This document shows positions 1 through 5,880 of a stretch of 7,011 bases of DNA, one piece after another (position 1 is the first letter of the stretch; every line of letters starts with the position of its first letter). The notes beneath the pieces are model-generated. The model made no database searches. It was not told the DNA's origin and saw nothing but the letters and a program-made list of their open reading frames with translations. The position numbers were made by a program, and so were the translations under genes. This stretch comes from Deltaproteobacteria bacterium (GTDB taxonomy: Bacteria > Desulfobacterota > Syntrophia > Syntrophales > UBA2210): the NCBI GenBank assembly GCA_019314085.1, contig JAFCZZ010000074.1, positions 1 to 7,011 of the forward strand, given 5' to 3'.

Positions 1-610
1 CATTCTTTTCGATAAGGTCGTACGTCTCGAGTGTATCGTTTTCACCCTTTATGTCCTGGGCCGTCAGGGGGGAGATGATCGTATCCACGACCTCCTTTTT
101 CTTGAAATCCATGGAACGAAGGATCTGCCCACGCAGTTTTTTGAGTTCACGTGTGCTTATCAGATCGGTCTTGTCTGATATCCTTATTTTTCTCGCCAGC
201 AGTCTCTGGAAGGGGGGATCATCCTCGAATGCGGCCAAGAGGTCACCCCAGGGGACCTCTCCCCGTGCCGCGATTGAATCGAATTTCTTCAGGCGTAAGG
301 TCTCCCTCTTTTCATTGAAGTCTTTGTATTCTTCCAGATCGGAAATGAGGAGATCGAGCGTTTGGAGGGTTTCGGCGCTCCACAGATCGTCGGAGGATAC
401 GGCCATGATGGCAAACCGGCCGTTATCGCCGTAGATCTCCTTCAACTCGTTGTAATAGATGTACTCATGGTCACTTTTGGGCATGAAGGATTCGACGGAG
501 TTGTCAAATTCCAGTTTGGATATTCCGGGTACCAGCACCGCTGTCAGAATGGCCAGCAGAATCAGTATGGGTACCGGTCTTCGCAAGACAAAGTGGATAT
601 ATCTGTTCAT
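1..610 (-). CDS. RND/MMPL-family exporter, N-terminal fragment
   Basis: This is the first 203 codons of a large inner-membrane exporter; the rest lies beyond the left edge. Residues 2-11 form a basic amino end (MNRYIHFVLRR). One hydrophobic helix follows at about residues 12-30, then a short stretch (KLEFDNSVESFMPKSD, about 32-47) typical of the start of the first periplasmic domain of RND-superfamily exporters (COG1033/MMPL type): a Phe-Asp-Asn-Ser-Val core followed by a Pro-containing 'P-K/x-D' segment. The remainder (about 48-203) is hydrophilic, charged and rich in predicted helix, as expected for that periplasmic domain. The ATG at 610 has an AGG-type ribosome site about 10 bases upstream. 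Family members usually run to about 750-900 residues with two periplasmic domains and twelve membrane helices, driven by the proton gradient. The substrate cannot be told from this part; lipids, hopanoids or hydrophobic compounds are the usual guesses. The gene is divergent from nnr. Family call is fairly sure, function is not. Confidence 0.8.
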   Translation of the reverse strand, partial: MNRYIHFVLRRPVPILILLAILTAVLVPGISKLEFDNSVESFMPKSDHEYIYYNELKEIYGDNGRFAIMAVSSDDLWSAETLQTLDLLISDLEEYKDFNEKRETLRLKKFDSIAARGEVPWGDLLAAFEDDPPFQRLLARKIRISDKTDLISTRELKKLRGQILRSMDFKKKEVVDTIISPLTAQDIKGENDTLETYDLIEKN

Positions 611-659
611 AGGGTAACCTGCCGGAAAACGGAGGATGTGAGAACCTTGTAGTGTCGAT

Positions 660-688
660 GGAGTACCTGTATCCCGCCACAATGTCAA
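660..688 (-). promoter_or_regulatory. Candidate sigma-70 promoter of the exporter gene
   Basis: On the minus strand a perfect -35 box TTGACA (688-683) is followed after 17 bases by TACTCC (665-660), which is a poor -10. It would start transcription about 50-55 bases before the exporter ATG at 610. The -35 is convincing and the -10 is not, so this is only a candidate. Confidence 0.3.
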
Positions 689-755
689 ATGATTTTTATC
701 CCTTGCCTCGAATCCCGGAAGAGGGGGCCGACCGTTCACCCTTCGGTTTTCTCCC

Positions 756-785
756 TTGCTTTTCGGGGTGATGATCATCTACTAT
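756..785 (+). promoter_or_regulatory. Candidate sigma-70 promoter of nnr
   Basis: TTGCTT (756-761) is separated by 18 bases from TACTAT (780-785), each a partial match to consensus. Transcription would begin near 792. If real, the in-frame ATG at 784 would lie inside the -10 box and could not be the start, which supports translation from 841. Confidence 0.3.
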
Positions 786-826
786 GGGGTATCTATCGGG
801 AATCCATATGGGTGTACTATCCAGAC

Positions 827-833
827 GAGAGGA
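827..833 (+). promoter_or_regulatory. Ribosome binding site deciding the nnr start
   Basis: GAGAGGA lies 7 bases before the ATG at 841. The in-frame ATGs at 784 and 808 have no comparable purine-rich site, so 841 is preferred. Confidence 0.6.
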
Positions 834-840
834 ATGGGCA

Positions 841-2415
841 ATGAAGGTAAGCAGTGTAGCAAAGATGAGAGAACTGGACTGGACGGCCATCGAGAAATTC
901 GGCATAGAGGATGAACTGCTGATGGAAAACGCGGGCCTTGCCACGTATGGCGTCATCCGGGACGAGATAGGCATAAAAGATCGTAGATTTGTTGTCTTCT
1001 GCGGCGTGGGGAACAACGGCGGCGATGGTTGTGTCGTTGCCAGGAAGATATATTCAAACGGCGGAGAGGTCGTCGTGTATATCGTCGGTAACCGGAAAAA
1101 ATTTACGGGCTCGGCGGCGATGAATCTCGCCAGTGCCGAACGGCTTCCCCTCCAGGTTGAAGAGCTCAGGGATGCCGCCTCCGCTGAGGCAGCCGTTTCC
1201 GACTGCGACGCAATCATAGACGCGATCTTCGGGACGGGCCTTGCGCGGGATGTTACGGGCCTCCATCGGGAGGTCATAGACCTGATAAACGCTGCCTCAA
1301 GGCCGGTCTTCAGTGTCGATATCCCTTCGGGCGTCAACGGCGACACGGGTATGGTCATGGGCGCGGCGGTGAAGGCGGACTGTACGGTGACCTTCGGTCT
1401 CCCCAAGGTGGGGAATATGCTCTTCCCGGGATACGGCCTGTGCGGGAGGCTGTACGTAACCCACATCTCCTTTCCTCCGTCTCATTACGATAACGATTCC
1501 CTCCGGGTCGAGATAAACGCCCCACCGCCGATCCCGCCGAGGGGGGTGGAGGGGCACAAGGGGAACTTCGGCGATATTCTGACTATCGCGGGGGGCGCCG
1601 GCTACTTCGGGGCCCCGTATTTAGCGGCCTTCTCCTTTCTGAAGGCGGGCGGGGGGTATTCGCGCCTTGCTGCGCCGCGATCGATCACGCCTCACCTGGC
1701 GGTCATGGGGAGCGAGATCGTCTTCGTCCCCAAGGGTGAGACGGCCGCCGGGAGTATCGCCTCTACAAACAGAGACGCTCTCCTCGAACTGTCACAGAAG
1801 GTGGATATGGTTGTTATGGGTCCCGGGCTGTCGCTTGACGAGGAGACGCAGGGACTCGCGCGCGAGCTTGCGGGCGAGATTGAAAAGCCCCTCCTGGTAG
1901 ACGGTGACGGTATCACCGCTCTGTGCGCGGACCTTAAGATTATAAGAAAGAGAACGGCGCCGACGATCCTGACACCCCATCTGGGGGAGCTGTCCCGAAT
2001 CACCGGGATTGGTGTCGAGGAGATACGGGCAAACCGGATAGGGGTACTACAGAGCGCCGCATCCGATCTGAACGCGATTATCGTCATGAAGGGCGCGCAC
2101 TCGCTGATAGGGTATCCCGACGGGAGGGTCTTCATCAACCTGAGCGGCAATTCGGGGATGGCGACGGCCGGATCGGGGGACGTTCTCACCGGGACGATCG
2201 CGGCGATGTTCGGCCTGGGTCTGCCCCTTGAGGATGCGGTCAGGAAGGGTGTATTCATACATGGCCTTGCCGGCGATCTTGCCGCCGAGGATGAGGGTGA
2301 AGACGGCATAACGGCCTCGGATATCCTGGGATACCTTCCCCTCGCGGTGAAGATGGACCGTGAGGGGTTGGACGAGGACCTTCGCGCGCGGTATGAGGGA
2401 ATGATTGTACTGTAA
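841..2415 (+). CDS. nnr: Bifunctional NAD(P)H-hydrate epimerase / ADP-dependent dehydratase
   Basis: This is a metabolite-repair enzyme that epimerises S/R-NAD(P)HX and dehydrates the S form back to NAD(P)H, using ADP in the bacterial family. The protein has 524 residues, normal for the fused NnrE-NnrD form. The N-terminal YjeF_N epimerase domain (about 1-215) shows the Rossmann loop GVGNNGGDG at 55-63, IFGTG at 129-133 and VDIPSGVNGDTG at 159-170. The C-terminal ribokinase-like dehydratase domain (about 235-515) shows HKGNFGD at 239-245, LVDGDG at 352-357, TPHLGE at 378-383 and NSGMATAGSGDVLTG at 437-451, with the catalytic-type Asp at 447. I chose ATG 841 because MKVSSVAKMRELDWTAIEKFGI matches the family's usual beginning and a ribosome site sits just upstream; the frame is open back to 784, adding 19 unlikely residues. 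All key motifs appear intact. It stands alone on the plus strand and converges on the antiporter gene. Confidence 0.95.
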   Translation: MKVSSVAKMRELDWTAIEKFGIEDELLMENAGLATYGVIRDEIGIKDRRFVVFCGVGNNGGDGCVVARKIYSNGGEVVVYIVGNRKKFTGSAAMNLASAERLPLQVEELRDAASAEAAVSDCDAIIDAIFGTGLARDVTGLHREVIDLINAASRPVFSVDIPSGVNGDTGMVMGAAVKADCTVTFGLPKVGNMLFPGYGLCGRLYVTHISFPPSHYDNDSLRVEINAPPPIPPRGVEGHKGNFGDILTIAGGAGYFGAPYLAAFSFLKAGGGYSRLAAPRSITPHLAVMGSEIVFVPKGETAAGSIASTNRDALLELSQKVDMVVMGPGLSLDEETQGLARELAGEIEKPLLVDGDGITALCADLKIIRKRTAPTILTPHLGELSRITGIGVEEIRANRIGVLQSAASDLNAIIVMKGAHSLIGYPDGRVFINLSGNSGMATAGSGDVLTGTIAAMFGLGLPLEDAVRKGVFIHGLAGDLAAEDEGEDGITASDILGYLPLAVKMDREGLDEDLRARYEGMIVL

Positions 2416-2424
2416 GGCGGGAGA

Positions 2425-3471
2425 CTATCCGGGAAGCTTGATATTGAGGGCGTACTGGAGGACAACGTATGCCAGGTATATCCCCAGCAGCCAGAACCCC
2501 TGCCACCGTTTGAACCACCCGTCTCGGTTCATAAAGATGAAGGTCCGGAAGGAGTAGAGGATAATCAGCATTGCGGGAAAGTGGAAGGTAAAGAAGTTTG
2601 GCGGTATGGACAACGGTCTGACCGCCGCCGAGGCGCCGATGACAAAGAGGCAGTTGAGGACGTCGGCCCCCACGATATTCCCGACGGCGATCTCCGGGTG
2701 ACCCTTTCGAATGGATGCCAGTGCGGTCATCAGTTCAGGCAGTGAGGTGCCCAGGGCCACCATCGTGGCGGCTATGACATCCTGGGGCACGCCGATCCTG
2801 AGTGCGATCTCCGCCGCCGCGGGTACCAGGAGACGCGCCCCTGCGACGACCAGCAGCAGCCCCCCCACGACCATCACCCAGCAGATGCCCGGGTTCGTAG
2901 TTCCGGCATCGTCATCCCCGTTATACGCGCCGGCACTCTGCCGCGACCACCGGTAGGCCAGGTACAGATACAGGCCGAGGAGTATCAGGAAGAAGAAGCC
3001 CACCCATCGGTGCAGCATCGGCTGGCCCGGCATGGAGGCGAGGGCGTAGACGGAGATGACGACCAGGAGGGTGGCCACCCCGATCTGCACCAGGCCGGTT
3101 CGGTCGAGGATGAAACGGTTGACCGGGATGGGCGCCAGTACGCAGGCAAGGCCGAATATCAGACCGGTGTCGGCAATGATGGAACCGACGCCGTTCCCCA
3201 GGGCGAGACCCGAGTTCCCCATCCATGCCGCCATGACCGATACGGACGCCTCGGGTGCGGTGGTCCCGAGAGAGATAATGGTTGCGCCGATGACGATCTT
3301 GGAGAGACCTGTCCGCCGGGCCAGCACCACGACGCCGTCCACCATCCAGTCCGCGCCTTTGGACAGGAGCGCTATGCAGGCGATAATCACGATCAGGAGG
3401 AGAAGGGTAGGGAACCCCGCCATCAGATCGTGAAGGGCATCCGTGTCCCACAGCCAGTGAAGATATTCCAT
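2425..3471 (-). CDS. CaCA-family calcium/sodium antiporter
   Basis: This inner-membrane cation/Ca2+ exchanger (Na_Ca_ex family, YrbG-like) probably expels Ca2+ in exchange for Na+ or H+. It has 348 residues and about ten hydrophobic helices in two inverted halves joined by a hydrophilic loop near 175-195 (GDDDAG). The alpha-1 repeat covers about 61-107 with GTTAPE at 69-74 and GNGVGSIIAD at 92-101. The alpha-2 repeat covers about 232-280 with GTSLPE at 241-246 and GNIVGADVLN at 264-273. The two Glu residues (74 and 246) that bind the ion in this family are present. The usual Asn of GSN in alpha-1 is Ile98, while alpha-2 carries Asp270 there, so the ion site is not the textbook one. The ATG at 3471 has only a distant GGAG upstream (about 11-12 bases). 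It is last in a minus-strand run, 88 bp after the DUF2959 gene, and ends 9 bp from the nnr stop. Antiporter identity is secure, ion specificity is inferred. Confidence 0.92.
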   Translation of the reverse strand: MEYLHWLWDTDALHDLMAGFPTLLLLIVIIACIALLSKGADWMVDGVVVLARRTGLSKIVIGATIISLGTTAPEASVSVMAAWMGNSGLALGNGVGSIIADTGLIFGLACVLAPIPVNRFILDRTGLVQIGVATLLVVISVYALASMPGQPMLHRWVGFFFLILLGLYLYLAYRWSRQSAGAYNGDDDAGTTNPGICWVMVVGGLLLVVAGARLLVPAAAEIALRIGVPQDVIAATMVALGTSLPELMTALASIRKGHPEIAVGNIVGADVLNCLFVIGASAAVRPLSIPPNFFTFHFPAMLIILYSFRTFIFMNRDGWFKRWQGFWLLGIYLAYVVLQYALNIKLPG

Positions 3472-3514
3472 GTGACAATCAGCTCCAACAGGTTATGACG
3501 TGTAAAGGATGGAA

Positions 3515-3536
3515 TGCCGTTGCCATGCCAGCGGCA
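3515..3536 (-). repeat. Short inverted repeat between lipoprotein and antiporter genes
   Basis: TGCCG (3515-3519) and CGGCA (3532-3536) are perfect 5-base arms around a 12-base loop, in the 88-bp gap before the antiporter. No T-run follows in the direction of transcription, so it is not a typical terminator. It could be a processing or attenuation hairpin, or chance. Confidence 0.3.
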
Positions 3537-3559
3537 GATCTGGAACCGCAACGCATATG

Positions 3560-4219
3560 CTATTGCCTGAGATCAGCGATGAACGTATTAGAAGATTCGA
3601 TCGATTCATTCATCCTTCTGACCAGTCCGTCGATTTTACTCCGCAGGGTTGAAAACTCAATCTTTAAAGAGGTAATCGCCTGGGCGTTGAGGTTGTGTTT
3701 CAGAAACAGGACGTTGTCGTAGAAGGTTCCGAGCACCGGATTCATGCTCTTTTCAGCCCGGTGCATACTGGTGAGCATTCCCCGGTACCGCGACTGTGTT
3801 GCCTTCATCTGTTTCCTGCTCGACTCGCGCAGGTCGGCCCTCTTGTACAGATCCAGTTCACCTTTCCACTCGTCGAACAGGGCTTCGGCAACCGATTCCA
3901 CCCTGTCGATCCGCGAGGAAACCTCTTTGGCCGCCTTCTCGCAGTCTTCATACTCGGCGTTCAGTTTCTCATACGCCCTTTTCAGGTCGGTATCTTTCAG
4001 GTGGACGACGGAGGCGAACTGCTCCAGCGCTGATTTGAACTGCTTTTGGGCATCGGCCTGGGAGTCGCGTGCATCTTTGACCCGATCGACAAGGATATCG
4101 CGTTTATGAATGCCTGCTTTTTCCATGGCATCATAATACGCCGTGGCGCATCCCCCAATCAGGGGAAGGGCCAGAGCGGCAACCACGATCAACCGAACGG
4201 GTATGCGGTGTGTCATCAT
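3560..4219 (-). CDS. DUF2959 family lipoprotein
   Basis: The function of this family is unknown. The 219-residue protein begins with a lipoprotein signal: basic residues (MMTHRIPVR), a hydrophobic core LIVVAALALPL, and a lipobox-like IGGC with the lipidated Cys at 24. Ala at +2 favours the outer membrane if Lol rules apply. The mature part is hydrophilic and highly helical, probably coiled coil. It carries features I recognise from DUF2959: an opening YYDAMEKAGIHKRDILVDRVKDAR, then KLNAEYEDCE, VSSRIDRVESVAEALFDEWK and, near the end, NVLFLKHNLNAQAI. The start is set at ATG 4219, where AGGAAAGGG stands 7 bases upstream; the ATG at 4216 is nearly equivalent, and an in-frame TTG at 4225 is too close to the ribosome site. 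It follows the GDT1 gene by 46 bp and precedes the antiporter, suggesting co-transcription. A role in the envelope, perhaps linked to cation transport, is only inference from position. Confidence 0.85.
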   Translation of the reverse strand: MMTHRIPVRLIVVAALALPLIGGCATAYYDAMEKAGIHKRDILVDRVKDARDSQADAQKQFKSALEQFASVVHLKDTDLKRAYEKLNAEYEDCEKAAKEVSSRIDRVESVAEALFDEWKGELDLYKRADLRESSRKQMKATQSRYRGMLTSMHRAEKSMNPVLGTFYDNVLFLKHNLNAQAITSLKIEFSTLRSKIDGLVRRMNESIESSNTFIADLRQ

Positions 4220-4226
4220 TATCAAT

Positions 4227-4236
4227 CCCTTTCCTT
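4227..4236 (-). promoter_or_regulatory. Ribosome binding site deciding the DUF2959 start
   Basis: On the minus strand AAGGAAAGGG ends 7 bases before the ATG at 4219. The TTG at 4225 is only one base away from it and so is unlikely to serve as the start. Confidence 0.6.
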
Positions 4237-4265
4237 ATGGTCCCAGCAGCCCTCCGTGTGCCCTC

Positions 4266-4538
4266 TCACGCCCGGAAAACGGTTACGATGCCGATAGCGA
4301 TGAAACCGATCCCTGCAATGACGGAAAGATATTTCTCGCTGATATAATTGGAAACGAAACTGCCCGCGAGGACACCGATTGCCGACGCAACGATGAGGGC
4401 GAGGGATGCCCCCATGAAGACGGTCAGCTTACCCACGCCTTTGTCCGTTGCGAAGAGCATAGTGGCCAGTTGTGTCTTGTCACCGAGCTCCGCAATAAAG
4501 ACGGCGGAAAAAACAACCGAAAGGGTTTTTAAATCCAC
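4266..4538 (-). CDS. Half-size GDT1/TMEM165 (UPF0016) cation transporter
   Basis: Members of this family move Mn2+ and/or Ca2+ out of the cytoplasm, probably by exchange; the bacterial ones studied are mainly manganese exporters. The protein has 90 residues and one copy of the family signature, ELGDKTQ at 17-23, in the first membrane helix (about 4-25). Two more hydrophobic helices follow at about 38-60 and 70-88. Most members have two such units in about 190-230 residues, so this is the single-unit form, which must pair with itself or a partner to make a complete pore; no second unit lies in the window. The start is GTG 4538: AAGGAG stands 7 bases before it, and MDLKTLSVVFSAVFIAELGDKT is a natural beginning. 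The open frame extends to 4625, but those residues do not resemble the family. It lies 95 bp after the HD gene, with its own promoter candidate, and 46 bp before the DUF2959 gene. Confidence 0.9.
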   Translation of the reverse strand: MDLKTLSVVFSAVFIAELGDKTQLATMLFATDKGVGKLTVFMGASLALIVASAIGVLAGSFVSNYISEKYLSVIAGIGFIAIGIVTVFRA

Positions 4539-4545
4539 GATGTTT

Positions 4546-4551
4546 CTCCTT
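4546..4551 (-). promoter_or_regulatory. Ribosome binding site supporting a GTG start
   Basis: AAGGAG on the minus strand stands exactly 7 bases before the GTG at 4538 and identifies this unusual codon as the start of the GDT1 gene. It overlaps the end of the palindrome at 4551-4560. Confidence 0.7.
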
Positions 4552-4596
4552 ATTCGAATATACGACCGCGGCATTCTACCGGGGGGTGTATTCGAA
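4551..4596 (-). promoter_or_regulatory. Repeated TATTCGAA sites flanking the GDT1 promoter
   Basis: TATTCGAA occurs at 4551-4558 and again at 4589-4596. The first copy extends to the perfect 10-base palindrome TATTCGAATA (4551-4560). The upstream copy falls in the spacer of the promoter candidate and the other just after its predicted start. This placement suits a repressor with two sites. No protein can be assigned. Confidence 0.3.
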
Positions 4597-4602
4597 ACGC
4601 AA
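4573..4602 (-). promoter_or_regulatory. Candidate sigma-70 promoter of the GDT1 gene
   Basis: On the minus strand TTGCGT (4602-4597) is followed after 18 bases by TAGAAT (4578-4573), a five-of-six match to the -10 consensus. Transcription would begin near 4566, leaving a leader of about 28 bases before the GTG at 4538. Confidence 0.4.
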
Positions 4603-4633
4603 CAAAAAAACAGGACCCTCCCCACCGCGCCCG

Positions 4634-5407
4634 TTATATCGTGTATGAGTCAAACAGCCGGCGCTCCGTCTCGCCCGCGATCGTGGCGGTCACCTCTACG
4701 AAGGGCGCCAGGGGGGAGTGTTCCAGCTTGCCCCTCAGCAGTTGATCGACCTGGAAGATCCCGGCGGAGTTGGTCAGCTTGATCTCGATGCAGACCGGTT
4801 TCTTTGTCCCTTTTATGATATTGACGTCATCCACGGCCTGCGCGGAGACGGAATGGATATTGATCTGTCCCGACTCAAAGGGGATCCGGGAACGTCCCAG
4901 GGTCATATCCGTTGCGTCGGCGATCTTCAGGACACCTGCCTCGATTGTCAGGCACGTCTCGTCGGAACCGTGGGCGACAATGGCATGCAGGGTCTCGGAC
5001 ACCATCGTCGTCAGGTCGGGCTCCTCGTAGATCCCCTCCAAAAGCTCGCGTACCTTGCGAAAGGCTATAAAGAGACTGTATCGCTCATGGTGGTCCCGAT
5101 GCACCGCGATCCCCGCGTCGTGCAGGCAGGCCGCCAGCACAACAATCAACTCCGCGTCTTCAGGGGTCAGGCCGTGATTCGTGACGACACTCGGTTCAAC
5201 ATCCCCCTTGACCAGAAGGCGGATGATGCGCAGGGCGGCGTTGGCCACGATACGAATATGCACCGCGCCGTGGTCGCTCATCCCCAGACGGTCCACCGCA
5301 TTGATGTTCGCGCACTTCCAGATCTGAAACAGCTCCTGGTCCGCGTTGATCCGCCCTACCAGATCGTGCAGTTTCTTGTTGTTGCGTACGGGTATCTTGA
5401 ATTCCAT
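4634..5407 (-). CDS. HD-domain phosphohydrolase
   Basis: This is a soluble, metal-dependent HD-superfamily hydrolase of 257 residues with unknown substrate; nucleotides or nucleotide signals are the usual ones. HD-domain residues can be read in order: His46 and His50 in SDHGAVHIR, the His96-Asp97 pair in ACLHDAGI, His103/His106 shortly after, His146 in HAIVAHGSDE, and Asp164 in LKIADATDM. Together they would form the usual metal site. After the HD core (about 40-175) comes a beta-rich region (about 180-257) with KKPVCIEIKLTNSAGIFQVDQLL, which I associate with a group of HD proteins found in archaea and anaerobic bacteria. The ATG at 5407 has GAGGG 6 bases upstream. It lies only 43 bp after the PAS gene, so the two are probably co-transcribed, and a sensor-plus-enzyme pair is a reasonable inference. 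No membrane segment or signal peptide is visible, so it should be cytoplasmic. Confidence 0.85.
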   Translation of the reverse strand: MEFKIPVRNNKKLHDLVGRINADQELFQIWKCANINAVDRLGMSDHGAVHIRIVANAALRIIRLLVKGDVEPSVVTNHGLTPEDAELIVVLAACLHDAGIAVHRDHHERYSLFIAFRKVRELLEGIYEEPDLTTMVSETLHAIVAHGSDETCLTIEAGVLKIADATDMTLGRSRIPFESGQINIHSVSAQAVDDVNIIKGTKKPVCIEIKLTNSAGIFQVDQLLRGKLEHSPLAPFVEVTATIAGETERRLFDSYTI

Positions 5408-5450
5408 CGGAATCCCTCACTCCTATGGTTCATGTCTGCCGGTGGGCTTC

Positions 5451-5855
5451 TCAGTCCAGAAGGCGATTCTCTCCGGAGAGGCCCTGAATCTGCGCGATGT
5501 TCTGGCTGCACTCGATGCAGCCCAGATACTGACCGTCCGTGCCCCTGAGTGCAAAGTATTGAATAAGGACCTTTTCCTTCCGGCCTCCTTTACCGACGGG
5601 GAGGTCGATCCAGAAGCTCGCGCTGTCACGTGTCCCGGCCTTCATCTCGCCGAGGATCGCCTCAACCTTGCCCAGGCTCTTCTTCGGGTGACAGTTCCGT
5701 ACGTTTCGGCCGACAGCGGCTTCAGGCCTCTTGAATATGCGTGTCGCGTGCCTGTTCCATGCCAGCACCTCGTCATTCGCATCGACAACGGAAAACTCGA
5801 TGGGAATCGTTTCCAGCATGGCCTCAAGCACCTCTTTCGATACTGAACCTATCAT
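5451..5855 (-). CDS. Stand-alone PAS-domain protein, DUF438 C-terminal type
   Basis: This small 134-residue cytoplasmic protein consists of little more than one PAS domain. The fold can be followed from LETIPIEFSVVDANDEVLAWN (about 14-34) through the family-typical GRNVRNCHPKKS (49-60) and FWIDLPVG to the last strands KVLIQYFALRGTDGQYLGCIECSQNI (95-120). The nCHPxxS segment and the ending 'GENRLLD' are those of the PAS domain at the C-terminus of DUF438 proteins, but the N-terminal DUF438 and hemerythrin-like parts are absent here. Cys113 and Cys116 form a CxxC on the last strand, and Cys55-His56 gives another possible ligand pair; redox, metal or heme sensing is conceivable but unproved. There is no output domain, so it must act by binding another protein, most simply the HD hydrolase encoded 43 bp downstream. 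The ATG at 5855 has an excellent ribosome site (GAAGGAGGGG, 5861-5870). Confidence 0.85.
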   Translation of the reverse strand: MIGSVSKEVLEAMLETIPIEFSVVDANDEVLAWNRHATRIFKRPEAAVGRNVRNCHPKKSLGKVEAILGEMKAGTRDSASFWIDLPVGKGGRKEKVLIQYFALRGTDGQYLGCIECSQNIAQIQGLSGENRLLD

Positions 5856-5880
5856 GATATCCCCTCCTTCTCATTCAGGA

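Larger units (their letters stand above)
611..840. other. Divergent intergenic region, exporter / nnr
   Basis: This 230-bp stretch lies between the divergent starts of the exporter and nnr and holds no gene I can support. It carries a perfect TTGACA on the minus strand (683-688) and a weaker plus-strand promoter candidate (756-785). A short arm pair ACCG/CGGT lies at about 731-747, too weak to call a terminator or operator. Confidence 0.5.

Noticed and set aside
51..652. Plus-strand open frames opposite the exporter fragment
   Set aside because: Antisense to a readable RND N-terminus with a membrane helix; Ser/Arg-rich translations without domains.
731..750. Hairpin ACCG/CGGT followed by TTTTC as a terminator
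   Set aside because: Only four base pairs with a 9-base loop and an interrupted T-run; and no upstream plus-strand gene needs a terminator there.
696..1466. 256-codon open frame on the minus strand opposite nnr
   Set aside because: It lies antisense to a clear enzyme with intact motifs, and its translation is rich in Ser, Pro and Arg with no recognisable domain: a shadow of codon bias.
2413..2440. Bidirectional terminator between nnr and the antiporter gene
   Set aside because: The sequence around the stops has no arms longer than a few bases and no T-run on either strand.
1692..2465. 257-codon open frame on the minus strand opposite the end of nnr
   Set aside because: Antisense to the dehydratase domain, low-complexity Ser/Arg/Pro composition and no family resemblance.
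2921..3498. Open frames on both strands overlapping the antiporter start
   Set aside because: The minus-strand frame is a frame-shifted reading of the antiporter (RDRR, GGRR repeats). The plus-strand ones are antisense with His/Asp/Gln-rich composition. Neither resembles a protein family.
4220..4225. TTG at 4225 as start of the DUF2959 gene
   Set aside because: It sits one base from the ribosome site, while ATG 4219 has ideal spacing of 7 bases.
4539..4633. yybP-ykoY manganese riboswitch before the GDT1 gene
   Set aside because: This riboswitch often precedes GDT1-family genes, so I looked for it. The gap is only 95 bases and I cannot find the conserved loops or the paired core.
4718..5548. 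276-codon open frame on the plus strand across the HD and PAS genes
   Set aside because: It spans two well-supported genes in antisense and shows no domain of its own; both opposing genes have good starts and motifs.
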